Source of the DNA: Botryosphaeria dothidea
Lineage: Eukaryota > Ascomycota > Dothideomycetes > Botryosphaeriales > Botryosphaeriaceae
Direction: 5' to 3'
Assembly: GCA_011503125.2 (NCBI GenBank)
Contig: WWBZ02000062.1
Location: forward strand, 1,798,001-1,862,000
Length of the DNA: 64,000 nucleotides
In this document: positions 1 through 11,330 of the stretch, one piece after another
How positions within the stretch are numbered: the first letter of the stretch is position 1
Layout: each line of letters starts with the position of its first letter
Notes under the pieces: generated by a model
What the model was told of the DNA's origin: nothing
Databases searched by the model: none
The model's input: only the letters and a program-made list of their open reading frames with translations
Position numbers and translations under genes: made by a program

Positions 1-518
1 TAGAGGCAGGCATCCGCAGTGATGTCTTCCTTGTCATTGACCCGCATGCTGCCAACGCCTGGTTTCCGGTGAACCTCCCCGCCGAAGCCGCACTCGCATA
101 CGCAGAGCGACATCGCTCGAATGGCCACACTGGCATCATGACCATGTCCAGCACGCGTAGCAGCGCATTGGGGGCTATGCCAACGGACTTCGAGCCATGG
201 GTGCTGGCCGTCGACGCCAACTTTACGCAGAACGGCGCGCCAGACGCGGCTGACAGCTCATCCTCAGCATCACTATACCCTGGCTGGCTGCGAATGCAGT
301 CTTCGCTCCTGTTTGAGGAGCTGTACGGACTGGGGGAAAGCGGGATCCTCGCAGTGGAAGAGCTGTGGAAGATGGCGGCGTCGCATCCGTGTGGAGTGTA
401 CACGGGAGTGGTGACGGAGGTTGAGATCCGTCGGTTCTCAGAATGGAACGTGCTGCGTAACAGGGCGTTCAAGTGGGTGCTTGACCGGCCGGATGTGCTG
501 TTCTATGGCAGGAGATAG
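1..518 (+). CDS. 3' end of an unknown gene, open at the left edge
   Basis: The reading frame is open from base 3 to a TAG at 516-518, so this is the C-terminal part of a longer protein (about 171 residues visible). I do not recognise the family. The visible part is mixed alpha/beta in character, has no clear membrane segment and contains a Ser/Ala-rich linker (SSSSAS) in the middle. The C-terminal half is rich in Trp, Glu and Arg and ends in FYGRR. Upstream exons lie outside the window. A CAG at 17-19 could be a splice acceptor inside this stretch, so the exact exon start is uncertain. Coding character is supported by the long open frame reaching the edge, not by homology. Confidence 0.55.
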   Translation, partial: EAGIRSDVFLVIDPHAANAWFPVNLPAEAALAYAERHRSNGHTGIMTMSSTRSSALGAMPTDFEPWVLAVDANFTQNGAPDAADSSSSASLYPGWLRMQSSLLFEELYGLGESGILAVEELWKMAASHPCGVYTGVVTEVEIRRFSEWNVLRNRAFKWVLDRPDVLFYGRR

Positions 519-924
519 CGTGGTGGCGGTAACTCCGTGGGAGAGCGGTCATCTCACGGGAGACATGATGAGAAATCAGTCCGCTGTCGGCGAAGATGGG
601 GTGAGGAGAAGATTTGAGAGGAGAGAGCAAGGGCCATTGAAGATCCAGAGAGAAGGCGCGGCGCAAGAAGTCAGGATTGTAGGTGTTGAAGGGCCGAGAG
701 GGTCATCAGGATTGGCACGATTCGCAGGAAATAGATCGGAAATAAGCGCGAGTCATGGCCGATGTCGGCGGGGTCGATGGGCGCGGAGCTCTGGCGTCAC
801 TGAGCGACTCTCTTTCTCCACCCTCCGTCGCACGCTCCACGACGCCCGCGCCAGAGAAATGTGAAGATATATAATCGTCGGGCGAGCGCCCAGTTCCGCT
901 CACAGTCAGATACCTCACTGCCCG
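519..924. other. Intergenic region, probable promoter of the downstream lyase gene
   Basis: No convincing gene is seen. The last 60 bases before the next start codon hold an AT-rich TATATAAT and pyrimidine-rich tracts, as expected for a fungal core promoter and 5' leader. Confidence 0.5.
868..875 (+). promoter_or_regulatory. TATA-like element upstream of the ICL/PEP-mutase family gene
   Basis: TATATAAT lies about 50 bases before the ATG at 925, in an otherwise GC-rich leader. Position and sequence suit a TATA box, but this is inferred from the motif only. Confidence 0.3.
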
Positions 925-1885
925 ATGTCGTTCAACACCGCCGCCAGCAAGCTCCGCCAGTCCCTCGAGCAGGGCAAAGACATTGTCGTCGCCCCAGGCG
1001 TGCACGATGGCTTCTCTGCCCGCATCGCGCAATCCGTGGGCTTTGACTGCCTGTACATGGTGCGTGGCACTTCCTCCCAATCAACTGCAGGCTCAATCGC
1101 TAACATAGAGCTAGACTGGCGCTGGCACAACGGCTTCGCGCCTAGGACATGCCGACCTGGGAATCGCAACCCAGTCTGACATGGTTGCGCATAGCTCCAT
1201 GATCGCCTCGCTCGACCCCTCCACCCCACTCATCGCCGATGCCGACACTGGCTATGGCGGTCCCATCATGGTCGCCCGGACAGTCGAGATGTACGCCCGC
1301 GGCGGCGTGGCTGGCATGCACATTGAGGACCAGGTCCAGACCAAGCGCTGTGGTCATCTGGCAGGCAAGGAGGTCGTCGACGTCGACGTGTACGCCTCCA
1401 GGCTCCGCGCCGCCCACACTGCCCGCACCAAGATTGGCAGCGACATCGTTATCATCGCCCGCACCGATGCCCTGCAGGGCCAGGGCTACGACAACGCCGT
1501 CGCCCGCCTGAAGGCTGCGCGCGACGCTGGAGCTGATTGTGGCTTCCTCGAGGGTGTCACCGACAAGGACATGGCCCGCCGCATCGTCAGAGATCTCGCG
1601 CCATGGCCTATGCTGCTGAACATGGTCGAGCACGGCGCTACACCCACCATCTCCGTCGACGAGGCCCGCGAGATGGGTTACCGTATCATCATCTTCCCCT
1701 TCTCCAGCCTGGCTCCCGCTTATGTCGCCATGAAGGAGGGTTTCGAGACGCTCAAGAAGACCGGCGTGGTTGGCGCGCCCGAGTACTTCAGCCCCAAGTT
1801 CTGTTTCCAGGTGTGCGGCTTGGAGGAGAGTATGGCTCTTGATGAGGCTGCCGGTGGCAAGGCTTTTGGTACGAAGGGTGCGTAG
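925..1885 (+). CDS. Isocitrate lyase / PEP mutase superfamily enzyme (C-C lyase type)
   Basis: Two exons, 925-1059 and 1115-1885, are joined by a 55-nt intron (GTGCGT...CTAG, with CTAAC branch point), giving about 301 residues, normal for the family. The fold signature is clear: a TGAGT motif after the first strand, the metal-binding DADTGYGG motif near residue 80, and KRCGHLAGK near residue 120. The Cys of KRCGH is the general acid of the lyase members (methylisocitrate lyase, dimethylmalate lyase, oxaloacetate acetylhydrolase), whereas true PEP mutases lack it. A C-C bond lyase acting on a 2-substituted malate or similar acid is therefore the best call; the substrate cannot be told from the sequence. 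There is no targeting peptide, so it is probably cytosolic. The start at 925 is the only ATG fitting the family N-terminus. Confidence 0.88.
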
Positions 1886-2767
1886 AGGGTTTCTTTTCCA
1901 AAAGATTGGATGAACGCCCGAATCACGCGAGTAGATGGGGAGGATCTGATCTGCAAGATTGATTGTCAGTTAGTTCGGTGCCTTACGCCCGATTCCGCAG
2001 AAAGCGATCGGAGTTCAGCGGAGCACTATATCTTTGTGCGCGGATATCTGCCGAGGTCGGTTGTTTCTTATAAAGTTAAAATAATGGACGGGTCAGCCCT
2101 CAGCTCTACGATGATCTCATTCTTTTTTTGCAGTTCTAATTTGGGACTTTCGGCCATCTTTGGCAAAATCCGGGGCGGGAGGGAATCACGCTTATCCACG
2201 TCTTGCGTGCGGCACCCGGTTACTCACCATGCAGTAACCTTGCAGCATCTCTCCATCCGGCTTGGCACCATCCCCGCATTCTGGTAGCTCCGGGTGTCAC
2301 TGCTGGAGGCTAACGACGCGGAAAAGTATATACAATTCAAGCTTAATCGCTCCGACTCCTGGTCTTCAGGCGCGTGAAAAAGTCTTATCAGTGATTGATT
2401 TTAGACTCCTGCGCTGAAACGACGCTGCCTTCGAATCCGAGCTTGCAAGCGCAAGGCCACAGCTTCTTTAGCTCGCAGTGTCGACGCACTTTGTCCATCC
2501 TGCGGCTGGTGGGATGGCCTGGGCGCCTACGACTCGCAGCTTGGTTGCATATTACGGATGACGACGGCTGACTGCTCACCGGCTATTCTCTCCAGCCCCA
2601 GTCCTTCCATATTGGCCTTCCGTAGCCTCCAATTGATGGCTGCGGACGAGAGCGCCCCGCCAACTCATCTTGCCTATCAGGGCAATTCGACGTAAGGCCG
2701 CAAGCCACAACACGCCGAATACGTTTGTCTAGAGCTGTCAGCCTCGGAACTTGTTCGTGCCATCATT
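1886..2767. other. Intergenic region
   Basis: No gene is recognised. The short open frames here lack codon bias or motifs. The stretch must hold the terminator of the lyase gene and the promoter of the esterase. Confidence 0.4.
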
Positions 2768-2887
2768 ATGAGTTCTGTATATCAAGGCGGGGCCGGAGAC
2801 ACCAGTGTTCCGTCCCGTAGGCGTTGGTCTGTCTGTCGTCCTCTCAAGCCTCTTTCCACACACTCGTACCGATTTCGATTCTTCGTC

Positions 2888-4592
2888 ATGGTAGCATTTT
2901 CTTTCTCTTTGCTGGCGTTATGCTCGGGGCTCATTCTCGGCTATGGAGACGCTTTCACTACTGCTGACTCGTCCGCTGCGGGTAACCCTAAGGCTATACT
3001 CGCTGATGGCCCTCTCATTGGCACCATCACCAGGCTCGCGTCAGCTCCCACGGCTGTCGTGAATCAGTTTCTAGGTGTGCCATTCGCTGCTCCTCCACGC
3101 CGCTTTGAGCCTCCGGAATATCCGAAGCCATGGACCCGCGCGTACAACGCCACAGCATATAAGCCTTCCTGCATCCAACAGTTTAGCAGTATGTACCTGT
3201 GAGCCGTCTTACATGGCCAGGCACTGATTCTATGGATAGGTAACTCGTCTGAGGCCCTCTTCAACTCCGAACAGCCTCCGGAGAGCGAAGATTGCCTGTA
3301 TTTGAATGTCTTCGCTCCAGCATCCAAGCCCACAGGGAGAGGCAGAGCGGTCCTCTTCTGGATCTATGGCGGGAACCTCCAATTCGGTACCGCGCGCTTA
3401 TCCGCCTATGACGGTTCTTCATTCGCGGCTGATCAAGATGTTGTCGTTGTGACCATCAACTATCGGACCAATGGTAAAGTTTGCATCTCCCTCGTCTGCA
3501 GAACTTCACTTGCTCACTTCCAGCGCAGTCTTTGGCTTCGCCACCTCCCCAGCCATCCCCTTTGACAAACGCAACCTCGCCTTCCTGGACCAACGCCTCG
3601 CCCTCTCGTGGGTCCAAAGGAACATCCGCGCCTTCGGCGGCGACCCCTCCCGCGTCACCATCTTCGGCGAATCCGCCGGCGGCTACTCCGTCAAACAGCT
3701 CTTCGCCCTGCCTCCACCCGGCCCCCCGCAATTCCGCGCCGCCATCCTCCAAAGCCAGGGCCAGGGCAACCCCGGCACCGGCCTCGAGTCGTGGGAAGCG
3801 CTCGCCGCCGCGCTCGGCTGCAACTCCACCACGACCACCGCCGCGTCCGACAAGCTCGCCTGCGTCCGCGCCGCCAACGCCACCCTCATCCGCGCCATCA
3901 TCTCGCAGGCGGCGCTGCCCTTCCCGCCCACGCTCGACAACGCGACCGCGACCGCCCGCACCGAGCTGCGCATGCGCGCCCGCACCGCCGCGCAGGTGCC
4001 CCTCCTCGTCGGCAACAACGCCAACGAGGGCTCCATCTTCGCCGCCACCGTGCCGTCCGCCGCCGCCCTGCTGTCGTCACTCTTCGGCGGCGACGCCGCC
4101 GCGGCCGCCGCCGCGCGCCGCGCCTACCCCGCGAACGCGTCCGACCTCGCCCTGCGCGCGCAGATCATCGGCGACGCCAACTTCAACTGCTTCTCTCGCG
4201 ACTTCGTGCGCGAGGCCGCGCGCGACGGGTACGCCGCGTGGCGCTACTACTTCAACGCGAGCTTCCCGAATACGCGGCCGTTTGCGGGCGCGGGGGTGTG
4301 GCACTCGAGCGAGATCCAGGAGGTGTTTGGGACGTTTCCGCGCGATGCGCAGACGACGCGGCAGCAGGTGGAGCTGAGTAGGTACATGCAGAAGGCGTGG
4401 GGGGATTTTGCGAAGGCCGTCCCGGGAGCGCCGGGGTGGGTGAAGGTGGGTGGCGGAGAGGCGGATTTGGAGGTGCTTGGGGATGTGGGGGGTGTCGAGG
4501 GGTTGGAGGGGACGGCTGTGGTGCCGGCGGAGGTGGGGGTGGATGATATATGCCGGATTTATGAGGATGTGAGGATGGCGGTGGGGTTGTGA
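2888..4592 (+). CDS. Secreted type-B carboxylesterase / lipase
   Basis: Three exons, 2888-3188, 3240-3473 and 3529-4592, with introns of 51 and 55 nt, give about 532 residues, typical of the family. The start at 2888 opens a signal peptide ([20 protein letters not shown]). An in-frame ATG at 2768 would add 40 basic residues and hide the signal, so it is less likely. Family marks in order: [21 protein letters not shown], the oxyanion loop IYGGN (often HGGG), the nucleophile elbow GESAGG, an acid in NEGSIF and the catalytic His in GVWHSSEIQ. All three triad residues are present. It probably hydrolyses esters outside the cell. The third exon is far more GC-rich and Ala-rich than the first two, an abrupt shift at intron 2. 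Confidence 0.9.
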
Positions 4593-6692
4593 TGGGTCGG
4601 TGCGGTGGTGGTTTGTGGGGAGAGCGTAATGGGTGTGAAGAGGGTAATGTGCTTGATTTATGACAGATGGTTTGGACGTAGTCTTGACATCTTTACGATA
4701 TACGAATTCAGATGTTCACGAGCAGAGTCTCAAACTGCAAATACGTCATTGAATATACTTACTCCAGACTACAAGGAAGTGCTGAGATTGTGAACTCGTC
4801 CACCGCCAAATCTGTGTTAGTGCTCCATGTCGTTTATGCTTACGCAACACTGGGACAAGGAAGGAATAAGAGAGGTAAGAAAGCTTGGCATGAGTATCTT
4901 CTTCACCCCGGTTCATAGCAGACCTACAGCGCTGAAGATGTGGTCGTCTGTTTTGGTAACAGACGTCCGCGCTTTTCATGCAGCGGGTGATCCCACTTTC
5001 GATTACTGTAAGGCTGAGGCCAAAACACGACCCGAACACAGCCAGAAGTGGATTTTGAGCTTCAAAAAGGACAGACGTGCTTGAACATGCGGATAACGAA
5101 AGCCGCGATAGCAGTGTGCCAAGTGTAGCTGATCCGAAGCGCGGAAGGTATGGTGGAATTCTCCAGCGGAGTAATAATAAGAGTGATTTGAAGAAGGGGC
5201 AGTGGGCCTTGTCCGTCGCCCTTCCAGATGGGGCTAGCGTGGATCCTCCCGTGCTCGTCGCAGAGTCCTACAAAGATCGTCGGAGTCCGGCCGAGACATC
5301 CACAAAGGATACTTTTGCCGGCCGAAGGAATGGAGCTGAAGATGAGGCTGGAGCAGAGTTCGGATGTAAGTCGAAAGGCTGCGGTTCGGCGCTGCCGTTG
5401 GCATCTTGTTCGGCGGCCCTGGCACGGAAGCGTCCGTCGGATCTGAGTCCGCGCACGCGTCAGAATCACTTCGGCGATCATCAAGCAACTTCAGGAATAC
5501 GAGCGCGGCGCGGCAACCCCCAGCCACGTGGGTTGGCAACGTGAACAGGTAACTGATACGCAGCTGATGGATGCGTGGCAGTTGGAAAAGATCAGCCGGG
5601 AGTCTCCAGCTGCGGGTTATGTAAATCCGAGAGTGGGTATGGAGATAGAGTGCCTGCGTGCGTTGTTTCGAGTTTTCCTTTTTCCACGTGGATTCTGGAA
5701 GTGCTTCGCCTCAATTCATTTTACTCGTGTGCGCAGCGGGATTCCTTTGCTACGCCGCGCGCCTGGGTGGGCCCGCTCATTTGGGAACCACTATATACCA
5801 ACGGAACTTGGCGGGCGGCAACACCTACAAATCCCACAATAAGGCCGTACGATGGAGATCAGTCTGATGCGGAGAAACACTCCTCCAGAGCAGGCGCGTA
5901 CAAACACCACTCGAGAAACCACCGAGATCTAGACCGTACGGCGTGCTCTCCACCTGTTCGGAAGACCGGGGGCCGTGGTCGACTGAGGCTGACGACTCGG
6001 TCATTCTCCGGAGTGCGGCCCGGATGGTGATGGCGCGAAGCAAATGATGGCTTGAAGGGAAAGACAAACCCGCACGTACAAGGCGTTTCATGTCTACTAG
6101 GCCTCGTCATCTTTGATGTGGCTTACCCTACGCCCCGATCAGACCTCGTGGCGTGAGCTAAGGAGCAAAGCCGTTGCGACTAACCCAACTGTCCTGCAGC
6201 CTGCAACGGCACCCGTTCGTATTGTACCGCCCGCGCAGGGCTGATAAAAGCGCGGGACGGGGCCCCTATTCATGAACCATGATCGTTGCTATAGCATCAA
6301 CCAAGTGTGTGTCAGGCATCCCGTCCCGTCGACACTGACAGCGGATTTTGCCCGCTGGCGGAATCAGGAGCAAGAACCCCCCCCCCCCCCCCCCCCCTGC
6401 TCCGATCGGGCCTCTTGGCCCTGCCCGGTGGGGAGGGGCCGTCCGCGCCTCCGCAAACTTTCATATATCATCCGAACGTCAGCCGGCTGCCTCGTATAGC
6501 TTCCCTTTTTTTCAGGCCTGATCAGATCCAGCCCGATTACTCCCCGTAGCAGTGGCCGTGTTGTGAGGCCTCTGCCCGTTCTTGGGCGCCAGCCGTCTTT
6601 TCTTTCTTTCCCATCTTGCCTGCGCAGGCCACGCTGAGCTTTTCGCTTCTTTAATTCTCTTCCTGTTGCTCTATTGCGATTCATTGACGGAG
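4593..6692. other. Long intergenic region with a poly-C tract
   Basis: Several short overlapping open frames exist on both strands, but none has a family motif, splice-supported extension or codon bias that convinces me. The only distinct feature is a 21-C homopolymer at 6377-6397. Confidence 0.4.
6377..6397. repeat. Poly-C tract, 21 bases
   Basis: An uninterrupted run of 21 C lies about 300 bases upstream of the next gene. Such runs are slippage-prone, so the length in the assembly may not be exact. Confidence 0.9.
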
Positions 6693-7842
6693 ATGCTTCC
6701 GCGGGCTTTTTCCATTTTCCTCCTAATTCTCTTCTCACTTGGCGTTGAGCATGCTGTCGCTTCCCCGGTAGCAGCGCGGCCAAATCCACAATGGTAAGCT
6801 CAATTCCCCACTCAATCCACCTCCAGACTTCTGCACACCATGCATGGGCCAATTCTTACCTCTCATCAGGCGCAATGGCCAAGCAGTGCTTCAACCAACG
6901 CCAATCGCGAGCCAGTCCTCCCGTGGATCATTGGCATCGCGCCTAACAACCACCTTCGCGCCGACCACCATGGCGACCGTCGTCGTCCTAAAGCGTGAAG
7001 CATCCTCTCTCGACGCGTAAGTGCTCCCACCCGCCACCAACCTCCCACAGCCGCCCAACCTAACACTCCCCACCCACAGCTCCTCCATCTCCTCCGTCCT
7101 CGCCACCGGCCTCCCCATCTCCATCCTCTCGCTCGCCGCCACCAACCCCGCCGCCGCCTCCTCGTGGATCGCCTCCGAAGTCCTCCAGACCAAGCCCACC
7201 GGCTCCTGGTACCGCGCGCTGCCCACCGACGTCCAGGCCTACCTCGTCGCCGCCGCCTCCGCCGCCGCCGCCTCGCCCTCGTCGCCGAGCGCCGCCGCCC
7301 AGGCCTCTGTCGACGCCAAGACCTACTCCTACTCCGCCGCCGCGTACCACATGTCCGCCGCCGCCGTCGCCGCCGTCGTCTTCGGCACCATCGGCTTCGT
7401 GATGCTGTGCTACGGCCTGTTCGCGTGGCAGGCGCGCCTAGGCCCGTTCGAGCGGTGGGCGCCCAGGGACCGGCCGCGGCATCATGGCGAGGGGTACGAG
7501 AGGGCCGCCAGCCGGGCGGCGCTGCGGCGGGAGTTCAAGGGGAGTAAGTTGGATCTGAGCGTGTACGATGAAGGGGGCGAGGTGGTGGAGCTGCGGGAGG
7601 GGATGGGCGCGAAGGATGGGAAGGGGAAGGCGGTACAGGGCGGGGTCGTTGTTGCGGGTGGTGATACGGGAGAGGCGGGGAAGGATGGGGTGGGTGGTGA
7701 CGGTGGTGATACGAACGGGAGGCCGCAAAGTCGGGGCAGGGAAAGTGTGGTTACGGCGTTACCAAGGTACCGGCCTTCTGTGTTTGGGAATGCTGCGGGA
7801 TGGAAGGCTGGGTGGCCGAGTGTTTGGCTTTCGAGACGCTAA
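6693..7842 (+). CDS. Ala/Ser-rich single-pass membrane protein, function unknown
   Basis: Three exons, 6693-6793, 6870-7016 and 7080-7842, join in frame (introns of 76 and 63 nt with canonical sites) to give about 336 residues. An N-terminal signal peptide (MLPRAFSIFLLILFSLGVEH) is followed by an extracellular Ser/Thr/Ala-rich region, a single hydrophobic segment near residue 190 (AVAAVVFGTIGFVMLCYG) and a charged, Gly-rich cytosolic tail. This layout resembles fungal wall-sensor-like or mucin-like type I membrane proteins, but no WSC, CFEM or other named domain is visible, so no function is assigned. The start is chosen because it opens the signal peptide. Confidence 0.68.
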
Positions 7843-8257
7843 TTGGAGGATTGTATCTAATGGCGTCTGCGGTGTATGGCGTTTCTGGCGTTCCGCACGG
7901 TGGTCCAAAGACTAAAAGGCGGCCTCATTTTGAATGCGATTGCTGAGTATTCACTGTGTGGTCAAGAGCGTGCGGCTTTCCAAGAAATATATGCATGACA
8001 TGGCTGCAGTCGTTTTCGAGTTGACAACTTTTTCAGCTCCTCTCCCCACTTTAGTTCACCGCCAAGATGAGAAGGCGTCACATGACTCCTTTAGGGTCAT
8101 GTTGTGTAAAGACACGCCTCTGAGCCCATCAATCTCTGAAGTAAAATAGAAGCCTGTCGCGGAACGTAGTGGCTTCTTAACCTGCCCTTGTAGAATTCCC
8201 ACGCATGCGCCCGAGATTTTCAGATCTCAGTTCTCCATTCACGCTCTCTTCATCACC
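7843..8257. other. Intergenic region
   Basis: No gene is seen; AT content rises towards the next gene. Confidence 0.4.
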
Positions 8258-10085
8258 ATGTCATGCGAGTCATGGCTCTTGCTGGCTTTTACCCTATCAT
8301 TGGTGAATTCAATCGGCTCAGCCCAGCACAGTCGAGGTGCTATTGTGGTGGCCCCGAGCGGCAGATGGTATTCTTTATCTCATATGGGGCTATTTCGAGA
8401 TCGTCCTGACTAATGCAGGGATGGAATCGATGGACCATGGTCGTCTTTCGCTTTCAGCTTGGGAGGTCCCGATCGTCAAAACGTTCGTTTACTGCCAGCA
8501 TTTACAGCAAGCATCCTCGCTGCCATAGATCCCGTTGGGTGCACGGGCGAAAATTACTCGTTCCCAAACACTTCAAACTGCTTTGATAGCAGGGGTGGTG
8601 TTTTCGAAACTAATAAGAGCAAGGAGTGGGTGGACAAAGGATACTATAACATCAAGCTCTTTCCGGACTTGACTTACGATTATTTCAGGACTTTTTGGTT
8701 TAGACGATGTTTCTTTTGGATTTAAATTTCAGCACCAGATCATCGGCACACTTGCTAACCCAGACTATTGGCTTGGAGTGTTTGGACTCTCTTTTCTTCC
8801 TGTCAAAGTCTCGAACACGAGTCCCGAAATATCCTTTCTTGAACGACTGCACCAGAATGAAAATATCACGAGCCGAACGTAGAGTTATACGGCGGGCTCT
8901 TACCATCGTGAGTCTTCCGGGAAGTCGAAATATCAAATTTGACATGTTTCATCTGACTTCCCAGGCTCCAAACACGGCAGCCTCATATTAGGGGGACACG
9001 ACAGTTTCAGGCTCGAGAGCGGATCAGTACTCAACTGTTGTATTGTTGATGAACAACGATGATCCATTGATGATTGGCATGAAGAGGGAGAGGGTAGGTA
9101 ACCCGCTTGCCTCTTATACAAGTGATTGTGACTAAGCTATATAGTGAGACACGATTCGTCTCGAAAACGAGTGATATCCTACATCAACGTACCATTCGGT
9201 CGTGATGAAGATAGACCTTTTACCGTCCAGGTGAAATCAATCTTATCTTCTGTCCTGACTAACCTCTCGAATTCTCATTTCGATGCCATTATCGACCCTG
9301 GGGTGGCCTATATGTGGCTACCCAGCGGGGTGTGCGATGCTTTCGCCTCGGCATTTGGCTTGGATTTCAACTCATCTACTCAGCTTTACGCCATCAAAGA
9401 AAGTGCACACGAGAAGAACATTGCAGAGCAAACTCGTGTGAACTTCACCATCTATAATGCGGGCGTCACATGCACAGAACTCACTTTCCCTTACGCCGCT
9501 TTTGCGCTCAACGCATCATACCCTCTCGTACCCACCTTGGAGCCAAAGAAATATTTTCCCATGAAGAGAGCCAATGATTCCGGGCAATATACGCTAGGTC
9601 GGGCTTTTCTTCAGGTGACTCTCTTGTTTGCGGACTTGGATAATCGTTGGTTCAACATCTCGCAAGCACGTTTTGACGAAAACAACCAACAAATAATCAC
9701 CGTGACTGGTCGAAGCAATGATTCCGACTACGCGGCTAGCGGAAGCCAGCTATGCACTTTGAGCGACGGTGCCATAGCAGGAATCGCAATCGGGACTATC
9801 GCGTTCCTCCTAGCCTCCGTAGCGGGGGTATTACTCTGTCTATGGTCTAAGAAATGCTGGCCATTCCGACAGCCTACACCCCCAATAGATGGGAAGGACG
9901 GAAAGGCAGAACTGGAGAACACGGCCAAACCTTGGGTGGAACTCGCTGATGGAGAGAGGATCGAGATGCACGTATATGAGCCTCCAAAGGAATTCCCAGA
10001 CGGTGATCAAAATGCTGAGCTCCCAGGATGCACTCCGTTATACGAATTGCCGGCAAACCACCAACCAACAGACGAGCAAAGATAG
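8258..10085 (+). pseudogene. Broken aspartic-peptidase-like (A1 fold) membrane protein gene
   Basis: The gene starts with a signal peptide at 8258; the intron at 8368-8418 joins to WDGIDGPWSSFAF, the usual N-terminus of a fungal pepsin-fold family. Further marks are GVFGLSFLP, SLILGGHDSFRL, an IDPG in the second lobe, TLGRAFLQ, and near the C-terminus a membrane segment (GIAIGTIAFLLASVAGVLL) and cytosolic tail. Introns at 8908-8964 and 9040-9144 keep frame. Two lesions remain: one extra base near 8682-8686 (frame before GLFGLDD differs from that after TYDY), and a TAG at 8880-8882 where the family has Trp before SYTAG (TGG to TAG). Both catalytic positions also look lost: LLPAFTAS replaces DTGS in lobe 1, and DPG replaces DTG/DSG in lobe 2. 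The ancestor was therefore probably already a non-catalytic surface protein. Sequencing error is an alternative for each lesion. Confidence 0.72.
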
Positions 10086-11330
10086 CAAAACCCTAACCGA
10101 CAACCGTTAGTGGAATATCCCACTCAAGGTTCTGTCCGTAGGTGTGTCTGAGGACCGATACCAGCGGTACAGCCCTCATTTCCGTCTTCGTATCTTCTGA
10201 ATGTCTCGGGAGTTTGGCCCGGGACAGGTGTCTGAAACCGGGGTCAGCAACGGGCTTCCGGTTCGTGGTCTGAGTCCTCCAGCAAAACAAGGAGCCGAAC
10301 CGGATCCTGATCCGACCCTACCGGAAAAGGGGCTTGTGAGGCCGAAGTCCTGACCCGAGGCTTTTTTGTGTATTTGCGTTGAAAGTATCCCGTTACACAA
10401 GAACGGGGCCAGCCGTCCGAGCCCAGGGTTTGATGTGCGTTCGGGGTGTGGTGATCGGGGGCCTGTGCGCCTGAACGTTTATTGGTGGCAAAAGGGGTGG
10501 GTCCGCGGCGCTGCAATATGGACCCTTGTTTTTGAATTCCGTTGGTTCAACGCTTTGTTTCTTTCTGACACGCTTGCTTGGATCCCTTGTGTTTTCACCA
10601 CTTGCTCCGCCCGGCAGAACTATTTACAAGCTTGTGCAGCGGACTCGGCGGTCTGAGATCTCTCGGGGGACTTTCGGCAGCTGTCAACCGGGATTTCCGA
10701 TGCTGCGCCTCTTCTCCTGCTTCATCGTTGAGCCGTGGTCGATCCTCCGGCCTGCTGGTCATGTTGTCCTCCGACGAAACACAGCCTCCTGCACGCGCGT
10801 GCCAGTAGCCCTCCGAGGCGTTGTAGCTCCACTTCTCTTCATTTCTCTTCATTGAACAAGAATTTTTATCCGTCGAACTACTTCTGAATTCCCTAATGAG
10901 CCATTATTCATCTTCTTTGTGAGTTGTAATCGATTGGCAGGGGAGACTTCTCAGGACAAATGATCATAAAGTAGTATCCTGATCCCAACGCGTGAAGCAG
11001 AGGGTCAGACCAAGTACTCGAGTACTACTACCGTTGCTTGTGTACTAGTCAATCTGGGAACAGAAAGTAGTCTTGCATTTTTGGGATAGCGAAGAAGTCT
11101 TGTTTGACAGAAATTATGCCCCTGCAGCATTCCCTTCAGTATTCGAACTTGACACTACTCAGAACGCATGATGCGATACCTGCAGATCTTGAGCTCAATC
11201 AATAACATTGCCTTTACGCTAAATCAATGCAGATAAATAGCAGTCCGTGATTTCTCTTCCTCTTCCAACTTTTCCCAGCTGACACCATTTCGCCGCCCAT
11301 GCACCCGTCCCCCGTAGATAGATAGTAAGA
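10086..11330. other. Intergenic region
   Basis: No gene or recognisable repeat is seen. Short open frames at 10244-10516 and 10526-10855 have no motif support. Confidence 0.4.

Noticed and set aside
9010..9144. An apparent second frameshift in the peptidase-like gene after GGHDSFRL
   Set aside because: An intron with donor GTATTG at 9040 and acceptor at 9144 keeps the frame, so no lesion is needed there.
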